This document shows positions 21,073 to 28,851 of a stretch of 28,851 nucleotides of DNA, one piece after another (position 1 is the stretch's first letter; each line of letters starts with the position of its first letter). The notes beneath the pieces are model-generated. The model saw only the letters and a list, made by a program, of their open reading frames with translations. It did no database searches and was not told where the DNA came from. Source of the DNA: Schoenoplectus triqueter (taxonomy: Eukaryota; Streptophyta; Magnoliopsida; Poales; Cyperaceae); assembly GCA_964058805.1 (NCBI GenBank), contig CAXKVV010000700.1:1-28851 (forward strand), in the 5' to 3' direction. The position numbers were made by a program, and so were the translations under genes.

Positions 21073-21336
21073 ATGGCGATGCGGTGGTTAGCGCATCGAT
21101 CAATGCTACGACTCTTCTCCTCTTCCAGTGCCTCTCCTTCACCTTCTTCTTCTCTTGGTGCAATGGGGGAGATGGTGACGTGCGGGAGAGGCGACAAGAA
21201 AACGAAGAGAGGGAAGAGGTTCAAGGGTTCGTACGGAAACGCCAGGCCGAAGAAGGATAAAAAGATCGAGCGCATCAAAGATCGTGTGGAGGTGCCGAGG
21301 TCTACCCCCTGGCCTCTCCCCTTCAAACTCATCTAG
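21073..21336 (+). CDS. Small ribosomal subunit protein bTHX, probably mitochondrial
   Basis: An 87-residue basic protein of the Thx family (bTHX, also called S31 in plant organelles), which sits in the head of the bacterial-type small ribosomal subunit. Residues 38-60 carry the family core GRGDKKTKRGKRFKGSYGNA, and the rest of the C-terminus is Lys/Arg-rich. Residues 1-35 start MAMRWLAHRSMLRLFSSSS, rich in Arg, Ser and hydrophobic residues with no acidic residue until 33, as expected of a mitochondrial presequence. From memory the Arabidopsis mitochondrial form (At2g21290) begins similarly and is about ten residues longer, whereas the plastid form is PSRP4. The ATG at 21073 is in CCATGG context; a second ATG two codons on could also serve. 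There is no intron. A 113-codon antisense frame overlaps it and is a shadow. Confidence 0.9.
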   Translation: MAMRWLAHRSMLRLFSSSSASPSPSSSLGAMGEMVTCGRGDKKTKRGKRFKGSYGNARPKKDKKIERIKDRVEVPRSTPWPLPFKLI

Positions 21337-21995
21337 TAGGATTGAGGAAAGAGTTGCGATCGGGTTTGATGGTTAGATTCCTGTTCCGATACGTTTCCTG
21401 CTTATATGTATTTTCTGGTTTTCCGCTGGTTTTGTACGGATAGCTGGATGCAAACTTGCCAGAAATGTTAGTTTTTGTCTTCAGAAAGTCTCTATTTTTG
21501 GTTTCGTTAACCAAATCTTGGTTGTTTTTGAAAAGTAGTGAAATACTGGTTTCTTTGTAACTTAAAGGTGCAATTTAACTTTCAATTGTACAATTGAACA
21601 CTAATAAACACCAGCAATTAGTGAAAACATGAATCTTATATTACTTTGAATCATTATTTAGTGAAAACATGAATCTTATATGAGATTCTTAGTTAATTTT
21701 CGTATAATAAAAAAAAGAAAGGAATACCAAGATCTTCTCTGCAATTTAATCTTACTCAATTTATTACCATGGTACAAATCACGTTTTGCATGCATTGAGT
21801 AGTAGGACTACCAAAATTTTGAAGTTCTTGTTCTCAGTCTGTTCATATAAAAAGACAGGGATATGCTTTTCTTCAAAATATGTAAGATATCTACATGGAT
21901 ACGCTTGATTCCAATGATGCCACTTGAGCTGATGTGGTTATATGTCAGATGTAGTGTCCATACTGTTCTGGTCCATGCGGTTGTATACCACGTTG
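21337..21995. other. bTHX 3' flank and intergenic DNA
   Basis: The bTHX 3' UTR must begin here, but I see no strong AATAAA signal close to the stop; AATAAA occurs at about 21604. A 24-bp direct repeat starting TTAGTGAAAACATGAATC is at 21618-21641 and 21658-21681 (period 40). No gene is supported. Confidence 0.45.
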
Positions 21996-23482
21996 CTACA
22001 TTTGATTAGGAACCAAGCAGGCTTTTGAAATTTCTTTAAAACCAAGTATGTTTTTAAGTTTCTGACTTAACATTCTCATCCTTGTATTTGGATGTCTTGA
22101 TGACATAAAAAAGGCAATGGCCTCGGAGAACCAGTATCTACATAATTGCTTCTGTTCTTTATATATTATATGACCATCAATAAATAGATTTGTAGGAGCA
22201 CATAGTATATGACCAGCCATAATAGCCTCTTAATGTAAAATAAATGAATGTATGAGCAATTTTGATTTATCAGGGACGTGAAGTTGGACCTACCTACCTG
22301 TTGAATATATTACTTTTTTATTGAGATTCCCAACATATTTTGTTTATGACTTTAATGTTGTTATATGATGTCAGTCGGAAAAGATAAGGGCTCGTGTATG
22401 CCTAAATCAGTTATGAATATCCCTCAAAGCAAAAATCAAACACATTCAAGATGTGTAGAATCAATGAATTTTTGCTTTTCATGCAGCAGGTGAGATGAAT
22501 GTGGTACATACAATTCTTGTGAACTTGTGTTCTTAGCTTGTAATATTGTTTCTCCATGCTTTTGATATTTTGATCAGAAAGTAGTTCATATTGTCACTAA
22601 AAACCAAGTGGTGAGGTTCGCTATTAGATATATTTTGTGGATTCAGTCCTATCACCAATTGTATGGTTGTTGTAGGACAAGTCCTAGGCCAATCTGGTTC
22701 CTCCACACAAAATCCAACTGTCAAGATTGCATCGGATGTAGAACACCACCTGACTAACCATTTTGAAGGATGATGATAAGTCATTACATCAACCATTAAT
22801 TTACCTGGAAATGGATGGTCATATCGGTCGGCAAATGTACCCATGTTTCACATCATAATATCAAGGAACCACGAATGCTTGACACTCTGTTCCAACCAAA
22901 AAAATGTGCACATGATGCGACTCTGTAAAGAAAGCATCTCACAAAATTTGCCGGCAATGAATTGAATTGCCCTGTTGTGCCAGTATCGTCCAAGTGAAAA
23001 GCAGAGAATAGAATCATTGGGAAAGCTAAATCTGGCTTTATCTCGTGTAAGAATATTTTTTGATAAGTTATAATTTGGTTATCTTCAATGCGGTCTAGAG
23101 TCGTCAAACTTTGTTCATAGAAAGGGGTAAGCAAGTCTACTTTTTTCTTAAGAGAATATTTTGGTGTTCGACCATCTTTCTGTTATGTGGTCTCGCAGTG
23201 TTCAATGTTGTTCCAAATTGAACTGATAGGAAAGCAGTGGTACTTTTTTCTAAGGAAATTTGCCTTTTGGGCCCCCATTGTAATATATGGTTTTCCCTTC
23301 TCCATTTTGAACAGTAATTCTTCATGGAAAGAGATTGGTTTTATTATGGTAGGTTTAACTTTTAAGAGATACTGGATTGACCATTTAAATCCTTCTAATA
23401 ATTGCATTTTAGTTTTGCAAAACTTAACATGTAGTCGACATCTAGAAAAGACATGAAGCTTATCTAAATAAATCTTATGCAT
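21996..23482 (-). pseudogene. Possible decayed coding region of unknown origin
   Basis: Five minus-strand reading frames of 60-103 codons crowd this stretch: 23183-23482, 23137-23325, 22853-23134, 22533-22844 and 21996-22220. Those between 22533 and 23482 follow each other almost without a gap but in different frames, as in an old coding sequence broken by frameshifts. Their composition is more protein-like than that of neighbouring AT-rich frames, with peptides such as DHPFPGKLMVDV and KPDLAFPMILFS. I recognise no family. A transposon, a viral insertion or a lost cellular gene are all possible. Chance clustering cannot be excluded without a database search. Confidence 0.3.
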
Positions 23483-23541
23483 TATTATTCGTGTGAAAAA
23501 TGCGCATTTGGAGTCTTTTTCTTGTTTGCCATATCCAGCAG

Positions 23542-23603
23542 AGACAAGTAATCTGGGACCATTAGGATCACAAGTTGAACTTCCGCATAAGTGGCGAGTA
23601 ATG
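23542..23603 (+). other. Exon-like sequence flanked by splice consensus
   Basis: A CAGCAG acceptor is followed by 62 bases with an open frame (it encodes SNLGPLGSQVELPHKW) and then by a strong donor ATG/GTAAGAG. Local composition is less AT-rich than its surroundings. I do not recognise the peptide and find no linked exons, so it may be a fragment of a lost gene or a chance match. Confidence 0.2.
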
Positions 23604-23709
23604 GTAAGAGTTATTCATACGCAGAAATCATTGTTTATTGCTCCAAAGGATAAGGCATAGACGTTTATTTGTTATCGCATAATTCAATAGGTTAATTAAG
23701 TTAATGGAG

Positions 23710-24093
23710 GGAATAGACGTCAATGTTTATCTCGACAATCTTATATTCAAAATTTTATAATGAAATTTCAAATAAATTTGAAAATAATCTTAAAATATAA
23801 AAAATATAAATATATTTTTTAATTCATAGATTGATAATATTTTAAATTCGTATAATTTAAATGTGATGTGATGGTTCGTTGTGTAAGATTAAAATTTTAT
23901 GTAATTTGCAATGATGACTATCAAAGTGTTTAAACGACATGAAATTTGAAAACAGAATCAATATATAACTTAATAGTTCTATAATTAAATTTTCATTTTT
24001 ATAATATTTTAAAGATATTTTTCGAATTTATTTAATTTTTTATTATGAAGACTGTCAAGACCAACATCGACAAGTGATCTCTCCCGCTATTCC
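23710..24093. mobile_element. MITE with degenerate long inverted ends
   Basis: The left end starts GGAATAGACGTC and the right end finishes GCTATTCC. The reverse complement of the right part resembles the left part over about 120 bp, through blocks of the type TCGACAATCTT, AATAAATTTGAAAA and ATCTTAAAATAT, with many substitutions. The interior is AT-rich and noncoding. I see no clear target duplication. A related fragment lies at 3890-4196. Confidence 0.55.
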
Positions 24094-24410
24094 TAAAAAT
24101 CTCCAAAGCAATGTAAGTTGTCGATGACTCAAATGATCAAGGAAGAAGAAATCAAACGATTCCATAGAGAAATACTAAATACATATCAACTTTTAATGTC
24201 CAACTCAATCGCATTTAAAGCTTTTTCCCGTTTTCCAACAAGCAAAGCACGCAGAGCTACTGATTAAAAACGGGTAAAAAAGCAAAATTCATGTCATACG
24301 AGTACAAAGCTAAAACCCCCAAATTTTAATCCCAGAAGTACAGCTAATTCAATTATTTACACAGCAAAGACCCTTTTTTCTTGTAAAAGCACAGCTAGCA
24401 TGCACATATA
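24094..24410. other. 3' flank of the SAUR gene
   Basis: On the minus strand this is the downstream side of the SAUR gene. I see an AATAAT variant about 60 bases past the stop, but no canonical AATAAA. No other feature is visible. Confidence 0.4.
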
Positions 24411-24764
24411 TCATGCTCTAAAACAACCTACTATGGGGAAATGGTGATGCCCAGGGCCATCACCATGATGATGTGCATGGTGCCCGTGATGATGATGATG
24501 GCTGCCAAATGGACTGCTACTTCCACAGTCTCGTTCTATGATGTCCTGAACATGGAAAAAATGTTCTACATGGCAAGGAATGGCAATTGCTCCCTTTTGA
24601 TCAAATCCATACTCTTCTTCGGCCTTCTTCAACAATCCTAGAAAAAGTGGATGGTTTAGGTACATGACTGGTACGAGAAACCGCCTTTGTTTCTCTAGCT
24701 CCGCCCCGACTCTTATCGCCATCCACCCTTTTGGCGGTGCACCTGTCGCCTCCCTTTTACCCAT
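24411..24764 (-). CDS. SAUR-family auxin-responsive protein with His-rich tail
   Basis: A 117-residue intronless SAUR (small auxin up RNA) protein. Members promote cell expansion, the best-studied ones by inhibiting PP2C.D phosphatases and so keeping plasma-membrane H+-ATPase active. The SAUR core spans residues 11-80 and shows the family signatures PKGWMAIRVG, RFLVPVMYLNHPLFLGLL, AEEEYGF and AIPCHVEHFFHV. After it comes a Ser/Gly linker and a histidine tract (89-108, 13 His with Gly, Ala, Asp and Pro), ending in VGCFRA, a tail I associate with the SAUR32-like group. The length and lack of introns are normal for the family. The ATG at 24764 is the first in frame before the core. It points toward the bTHX gene. 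A plus-strand frame over the same DNA is a shadow. Confidence 0.92.
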   Translation of the reverse strand: MGKREATGAPPKGWMAIRVGAELEKQRRFLVPVMYLNHPLFLGLLKKAEEEYGFDQKGAIAIPCHVEHFFHVQDIIERDCGSSSPFGSHHHHHGHHAHHHGDGPGHHHFPIVGCFRA

Positions 24765-25784
24765 ACTTCAGGTTGCTAACAAGGTTGTATTTCTTAAGAG
24801 AACGTTCATACAACAAGACTCGTTGAAAAGGAGTTGCTAAAAAATAGAACAAAAAAAAGGAGGAAGTGAGAAACAAGCCAAATAATTACGAAGATATTGA
24901 GAAAATCATGTTGTGTATTAATTCATTCTCTGGAGGTTGTGCAATTTCATTTTCCTGAGGTACGAGAAAGGACTAGGCCGGCCTTTGTAGAAAATTCAGA
25001 ACAGCTAGAATTATTCTCCACTATAAAACAAATTCAGAAAAAGAGTATAGGTCTTGCTGTTTAAAAAGATATGTTGCAAACAAAGCATCACCATATATAC
25101 ATGATTGCCTCACAGTAGAAAAGGGACACTATATGTAGTCTCATGTACCTTCTTTTATTTAAAAGAATGAGACTTGGAGAATAGTGTCGTCGCCATGAAA
25201 GAGAACAGAGAGAAGAGGTTGGAAGGAAACAGGACAATGGCTGAATAGGCCAATTTGGGGTAGGAGAAACGTCTTACAAGAGCATGTCAAATTAATTAAG
25301 GCCATCAAGTAGAACAAAGTATACTCGAATTGTAGTTTTGCTTAAAAGACAAAAACCGATGGTTCTCACCTGACTGGGATAGGAATTGTCATGTGCCTTT
25401 CTGGCTTTCTCTTTGGAATATTTTTTTCTGGGCTGCTATTGGTCCCCAAAACTAGTCTATTTGGTTGAATTTATAAGGGAATAATGGATTTGAATACTCG
25501 CAACTTGGAATAAAAGGACATGTAAAGCTTTTGTGTCAATAATATTGTCGGTTATATCAAATTATCAATCACATAATTTCATCTTCATACAATTGAAGAC
25601 AATAGTATTGGGTCCAAAATGAAGATTCAAGGATTAAAGTAAAATTATGGGTCTCTATTTATTTTCTTGTATCGTGTTTCCAAAACAAATTATTATGGCA
25701 CGTACGTATTTAGGGAAAGCACGGTCGTATCTGTGAACTAGTTGACTTTGAAAATTAACATGTAGGACGATGCAAGATAAACGT
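24765..25784 (-). promoter_or_regulatory. Upstream region of the SAUR gene
   Basis: No other gene is present. A TATATA sequence lies near 25092-25097, about 330 bp before the ATG, and TGTCGG, a high-affinity auxin-response-factor core, lies at 25546-25551. Such short motifs occur often by chance, so direct auxin control is expected from the family and not shown by the sequence. Confidence 0.3.

Positions 25785-25879
<95 letters not shown>
25785..25879. repeat. Compound (ACA)n(ATA)n microsatellite
   Basis: About 15 ACA/CAA units (25785-25829) switch cleanly into about 16 TAA/AAT units (25830-25879). On the minus strand it reads as a poly-leucine frame, which is an artefact. The clean switch suggests AAC units arose from AAT units, or the reverse, by a spreading base change. 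Confidence 0.95.
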
Positions 25880-25881
<2 letters not shown>

Positions 25882-26951
25882 AAGTATAAAATAGCGCATG
25901 TATGATTCCTCATGGTAACATCCATATGAAAATGCCATGAAAATGTGTTTTTCCTAATACTATAACAAATTAATATTTTGATAATAGATGCTGAAAGTAT
26001 ATCTAATGTACTTATAGAAAGAACATTGCTTATTCAAATCTTTCATTGCAAAATAATTAGGTGTAAAACTAAGAAAAATATATGCATAAACTTGTTTGTG
26101 TTTTGGAATTTCATGAAAAATTCTAAATATTATTTAGACATCCATATTTCTATCCTTGCATATTATACAAAAGACTGACGTCTTAAAGGTAATAGCTTAT
26201 CATTTTCGGAGTGAAAATTTGGATTTATTATTAATATTATGGTGGACTTAGAGTCTTAGAGGCGAGGAGAGAGAATCGCATAATATCTTGCACCTGATAT
26301 TCATTTGACCTTTTTTTATCTTCTTATAACTATACTATATGTAGAATATTTTTTCGATTAAACTTAGTGCTTGAGGCACTCATTTTTTTTCAAATAAAAG
26401 TTTATTATTTTGATGTACTTGAGATGAAATTTAACTCTTAACATAATCCATTATTTTTGTATTATTATTTAAATATTATCTCATTTAATTATATTATTAT
26501 TATATATATCTTTAGTATTTAAAAAATTATATTTAAAATTTTCTTAATGAGAAAATTTTATTGAATATATTTATTTTTTAAATTTTTCATTATTTATTGA
26601 GAACTATTTTGTCGAGGAAAAGTCAGAGTTACGGCCATAGTGTAAATTAATTTGTGAAATGCTAAAACGCAATACATTATATAAAACTCTCTGTGTTATA
26701 TATATAAATCTCTCCGTGAAATTGCGCAATAGTCAATATTTTACTTTCAGATGTCTAAATTACCAATTGAAACTGCTCAATGTAATGTGCAATTCAAAAT
26801 CTTTTAGGAAACTAAAATTTATATTTTCTTTGAATTCTTTTTATTATTATTATGGATAGGAGGGAAATCAATTGGTCTAAGGATTTTAGATCATTAGATC
26901 ATTCAATGATAATAATTTTCATTCCGTCCAAAAAAATTAGTAAAAACTAAC
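25880..26951. other. AT-rich intergenic DNA
   Basis: Two plus-strand frames of about 66 codons (25978-26178 and 26659-26859) are Asn/Lys/Ile-rich with no recognisable features. I see no gene, large repeat or regulatory site. Confidence 0.5.
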
Positions 26952-27702
26952 GGGTTCGTTTGGCAAATCAAGGAATAACCTTGGAAGAGTGGTAGAATAA
27001 TGCTATTTTAGAAGAGTGATATTTTTAACTATTCGAAAGAGCGAAAGTATAGTTTGACAGTTGCTAATCAGAATAGTTGAAGTATGGATAATTATGATAC
27101 TAATGATGATGATGATGATGATAGTAAAATAATAATAATAATGAATAATTATAATTATAATAATATAATCATAATTATAATTATAATGTAATAATATAAT
27201 ATGATATAACTAAATAATAGTAAAATAATAATCATAATATTAATATAATAATATAATATAACAAAATTAAATAATAATTATAATATGATTATTATAATAA
27301 TAAATAATAATCTCGTAATCATAACAATATTATAATAGTAAAAATATTATAATCATAATATAATAATTACTAATGGTGATGATAATATAATAAAAATAAT
27401 CAGAATAATAATATTATTATACTAAATACTAAATACTAAATAATAATCATAATAATAATATAATAATATAATAATAGTAATAATAAATTATTATCATAAT
27501 ATAATAATATAATACGACATAACTAAATAATAATCACTATTTTGACGAGAGCTAATTCAGTATACCACATATAGCTTGGTATACTGGATTAACATTCTTC
27601 TGTACTCTTCTACTTAATCTAAAATTTGTTTAGCAAATTAATTCATCAGAATAGTAATGTTATTCTTACTTTTTGTTATTCCTTGGAGTGTCAAATGAAA
27701 AA
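26952..27702. mobile_element. Non-autonomous TIR element, short copy with AT core
   Basis: The left end GGGTTCGTTTGGCAAATC and the reverse complement of the right end, TTTTTCATTTGACACTCC, both run into the same AAGGAATAAC. The left subterminal part carries GGAAGAGTGG, AGAAGAGTGA and CGAAAGAGCG. The core (about 27090-27540) is made of AAT/CAT/GAT triplets, and the right part repeats the TACTCTTCTACTTA block and the internal TTGTTTAGCAAATTAATTC seen in the copy at 1752-3181. At 751 bp it is about half as long as that copy, nearly all of the difference lying in the core. No clear target duplication was found. Confidence 0.75.
27554..27590. other. Stem-loop matching the one in the long copy
   Basis: AATTCAGTATACCA pairs with TGGTATACTGGATT across a short loop. 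Relative to 3033-3069 one pair changed on both sides (G-C to A-T) and another became a G-T pair, so the stem survived divergence. Confidence 0.55.
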
Positions 27703-27836
27703 TGTCTTGAAATGCCAAATATGATTTTCTACGTAATTTTGTTCTGAAGGTTATACTAAATGATTCAAATTGATTATTTTTAACTTAAAATTTAAAAACC
27801 ATTAAATGGAGGTAACATACAAGCATTACATATTAG

Positions 27837-28342
27837 CAATGATTTAAAATGCGGATTTCAATATGCGTGCGGATGGTCATCGTATACTGCACATGCGGTA
27901 TGCGGCCACATATGCGAATTTTCATGCGGAGTCTTATATGCAGATTATATATATATATATAATATAATAAATAGGAGTATATAATATTAGAAAAGAGGAA
28001 GATGATCTAGTTATTTCAATGTTTATATAATAGCACATTTGTGCAAGTTCAAATCTCAATAAAAATATATGTTATTTTTATAGATTTTTAAGATATTTTT
28101 TCATTTTTTTATGATATATATAATATATTAGATGAGTTTTTTAGCTTTTATATAATATACACCGCATACTGGACCGCACATATCGTATACTAGGCTGCAC
28201 ATACCACATATTGGACCATACATATCACATATTGGACTAAAACTACATATTAACACCGCATATTATTTTAAGTACGGTCTGACCACCACATACACATATG
28301 CGGCCGCATATGCATCCGCATGGACCGCATTTTAAACCAGTG
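27837..28342. mobile_element. hAT-family MITE with perfect 8-bp target-site duplication
   Basis: The 506-bp element is flanked by identical octamers CATATTAG (27829-27836 and 28343-28350). The left end is CAATGATTTAAAATGCGG and the reverse complement of the right end is CACTGGTTTAAAATGCGG. Subterminal regions are packed with ATGCGG/CCGCAT motifs on both sides, as expected of transposase-binding repeats in hAT elements. The centre is AT-rich, with a (TA)n run (27949-27960) and a tRNA-like segment near 28001-28057. It encodes no protein. Confidence 0.9.
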
Positions 28343-28546
28343 CATATTAGTCTTCCTCAGTTAAATTTGTTTGTCCGACACACGTATCTAAAATTCAGAT
28401 TCACCGTCATACTTTTTTTATGACAGCAAATGCCATACTTTTTTATTTCATATAATATGAATCCCATAAAAAATAGCACCCCTCTGAGCCGTTCAAAACT
28501 ATAACAGCTGATGTGTCATATTTTTTTATGGCAGCCGATTCTGATC

Positions 28547-28851
28547 TAGGTATGTCAATGGGTTAGGTAGGGTCGGATCAGGTCATATTATTTTATTATT
28601 TTTTTTGATCCGACTCGAATCCGATCCAATTAAATTTGGGTCAAAAAATCTTAACTCATATCTGATCCAATCCGACATGTATAAAATAATTAATTATTTA
28701 TTAATTATTTTTATATTATTTTAGACAATAAATATTAATTAATTTATAATTAATCTTAATTAGTATATAATTAGTGTATATATAAGATTTAATTAGTACT
28801 AAATAATAAAATTACTTCAAAAAATATAATTAATCGGGTTGGATCGGGTTG
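28547..28851 (+). mobile_element. Left end of a hAT-like element, cut by the window edge
   Basis: TAGGTATGTCAATGGGTTAG opens a stretch with repeated GGGTCGGATC and, inverted, GATCCGA-type motifs (28574-28680). An AT-rich interior follows, and the window ends in GGGTTGGATCGGGTTG. Widespread plant hAT MITEs start TAGGG-TGTCAATGGGT and look like this. The right end and target duplication are outside the window. Confidence 0.5.

Noticed and set aside
20991..21332. 113-codon antisense frame over the bTHX gene
   Set aside because: The plus-strand frame carries a recognisable Thx core and presequence; the antisense frame is compositional.
25738..25938. Poly-leucine reading frame on the minus strand
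   Set aside because: It is produced entirely by the ACA/ATA microsatellite.

Overview
This window is nuclear DNA from a flowering plant, probably a dicot. The evidence is GT-AG introns of roughly 90-620 bp, plant-specific protein families, long AT-rich intergenic stretches full of microsatellites, and many small inverted-repeat transposons. I cannot name the species. There is no bacterial gene organisation, no CRISPR array and no rRNA gene.

Three protein-coding genes are well supported. A 14-coding-exon kinesin-7 gene of the NACK-related, DUF3490-containing group lies on the plus strand (14118-19873, predicted 1041 aa). A small intronless gene for the probable mitochondrial ribosomal protein bTHX lies 1.2 kb downstream on the same strand (21073-21336, 87 aa). 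An intronless SAUR-family auxin-response gene with a histidine-rich tail lies on the minus strand (24411-24764, 117 aa). The genes do not form a pathway: the kinesin moves on microtubules, bTHX is a structural ribosomal protein and the SAUR acts in auxin-driven growth. From memory, the kinesin/bTHXm adjacency also occurs in Arabidopsis (At2g21300/At2g21290), so this looks like conserved microsynteny.

The rest is accessory DNA. From left to right: a 1.43-kb terminal-inverted-repeat (TIR) element with a hypervariable, nearly G-free AT core (1752-3181); a moderately GC-rich island (about 3340-3800); a fragment related to a MITE further right (3890-4196); a small foldback (4258-4388); a tRNA-like SINE relic (about 4440-4540); a 382-bp foldback element (5445-5826); a Mutator-like MITE with a 10-bp target-site duplication (7957-8389); a possible CACTA transposon end (8814); two members of one hAT-like family (9955-10440 and 13159-13694, the latter in the kinesin upstream region); and a 78-bp tandem duplication (11825-11981). 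Right of the kinesin are a poorly understood stretch with several minus-strand reading frames (21996-23482), a MITE (23710-24093), a compound microsatellite (25785-25879), a second, shorter copy of the G-poor TIR element (26952-27702), a hAT MITE with a perfect 8-bp target-site duplication (27837-28342), and the left end of another hAT-like element cut by the window edge (28547 onward).

The most unusual item is the G-poor TIR family. Its two copies share terminal sequences, repeated GAAGAGTG-type subterminal motifs and a hairpin with one compensatory base change, but their cores differ more than two-fold in length. I see no evidence for a new multi-gene system.
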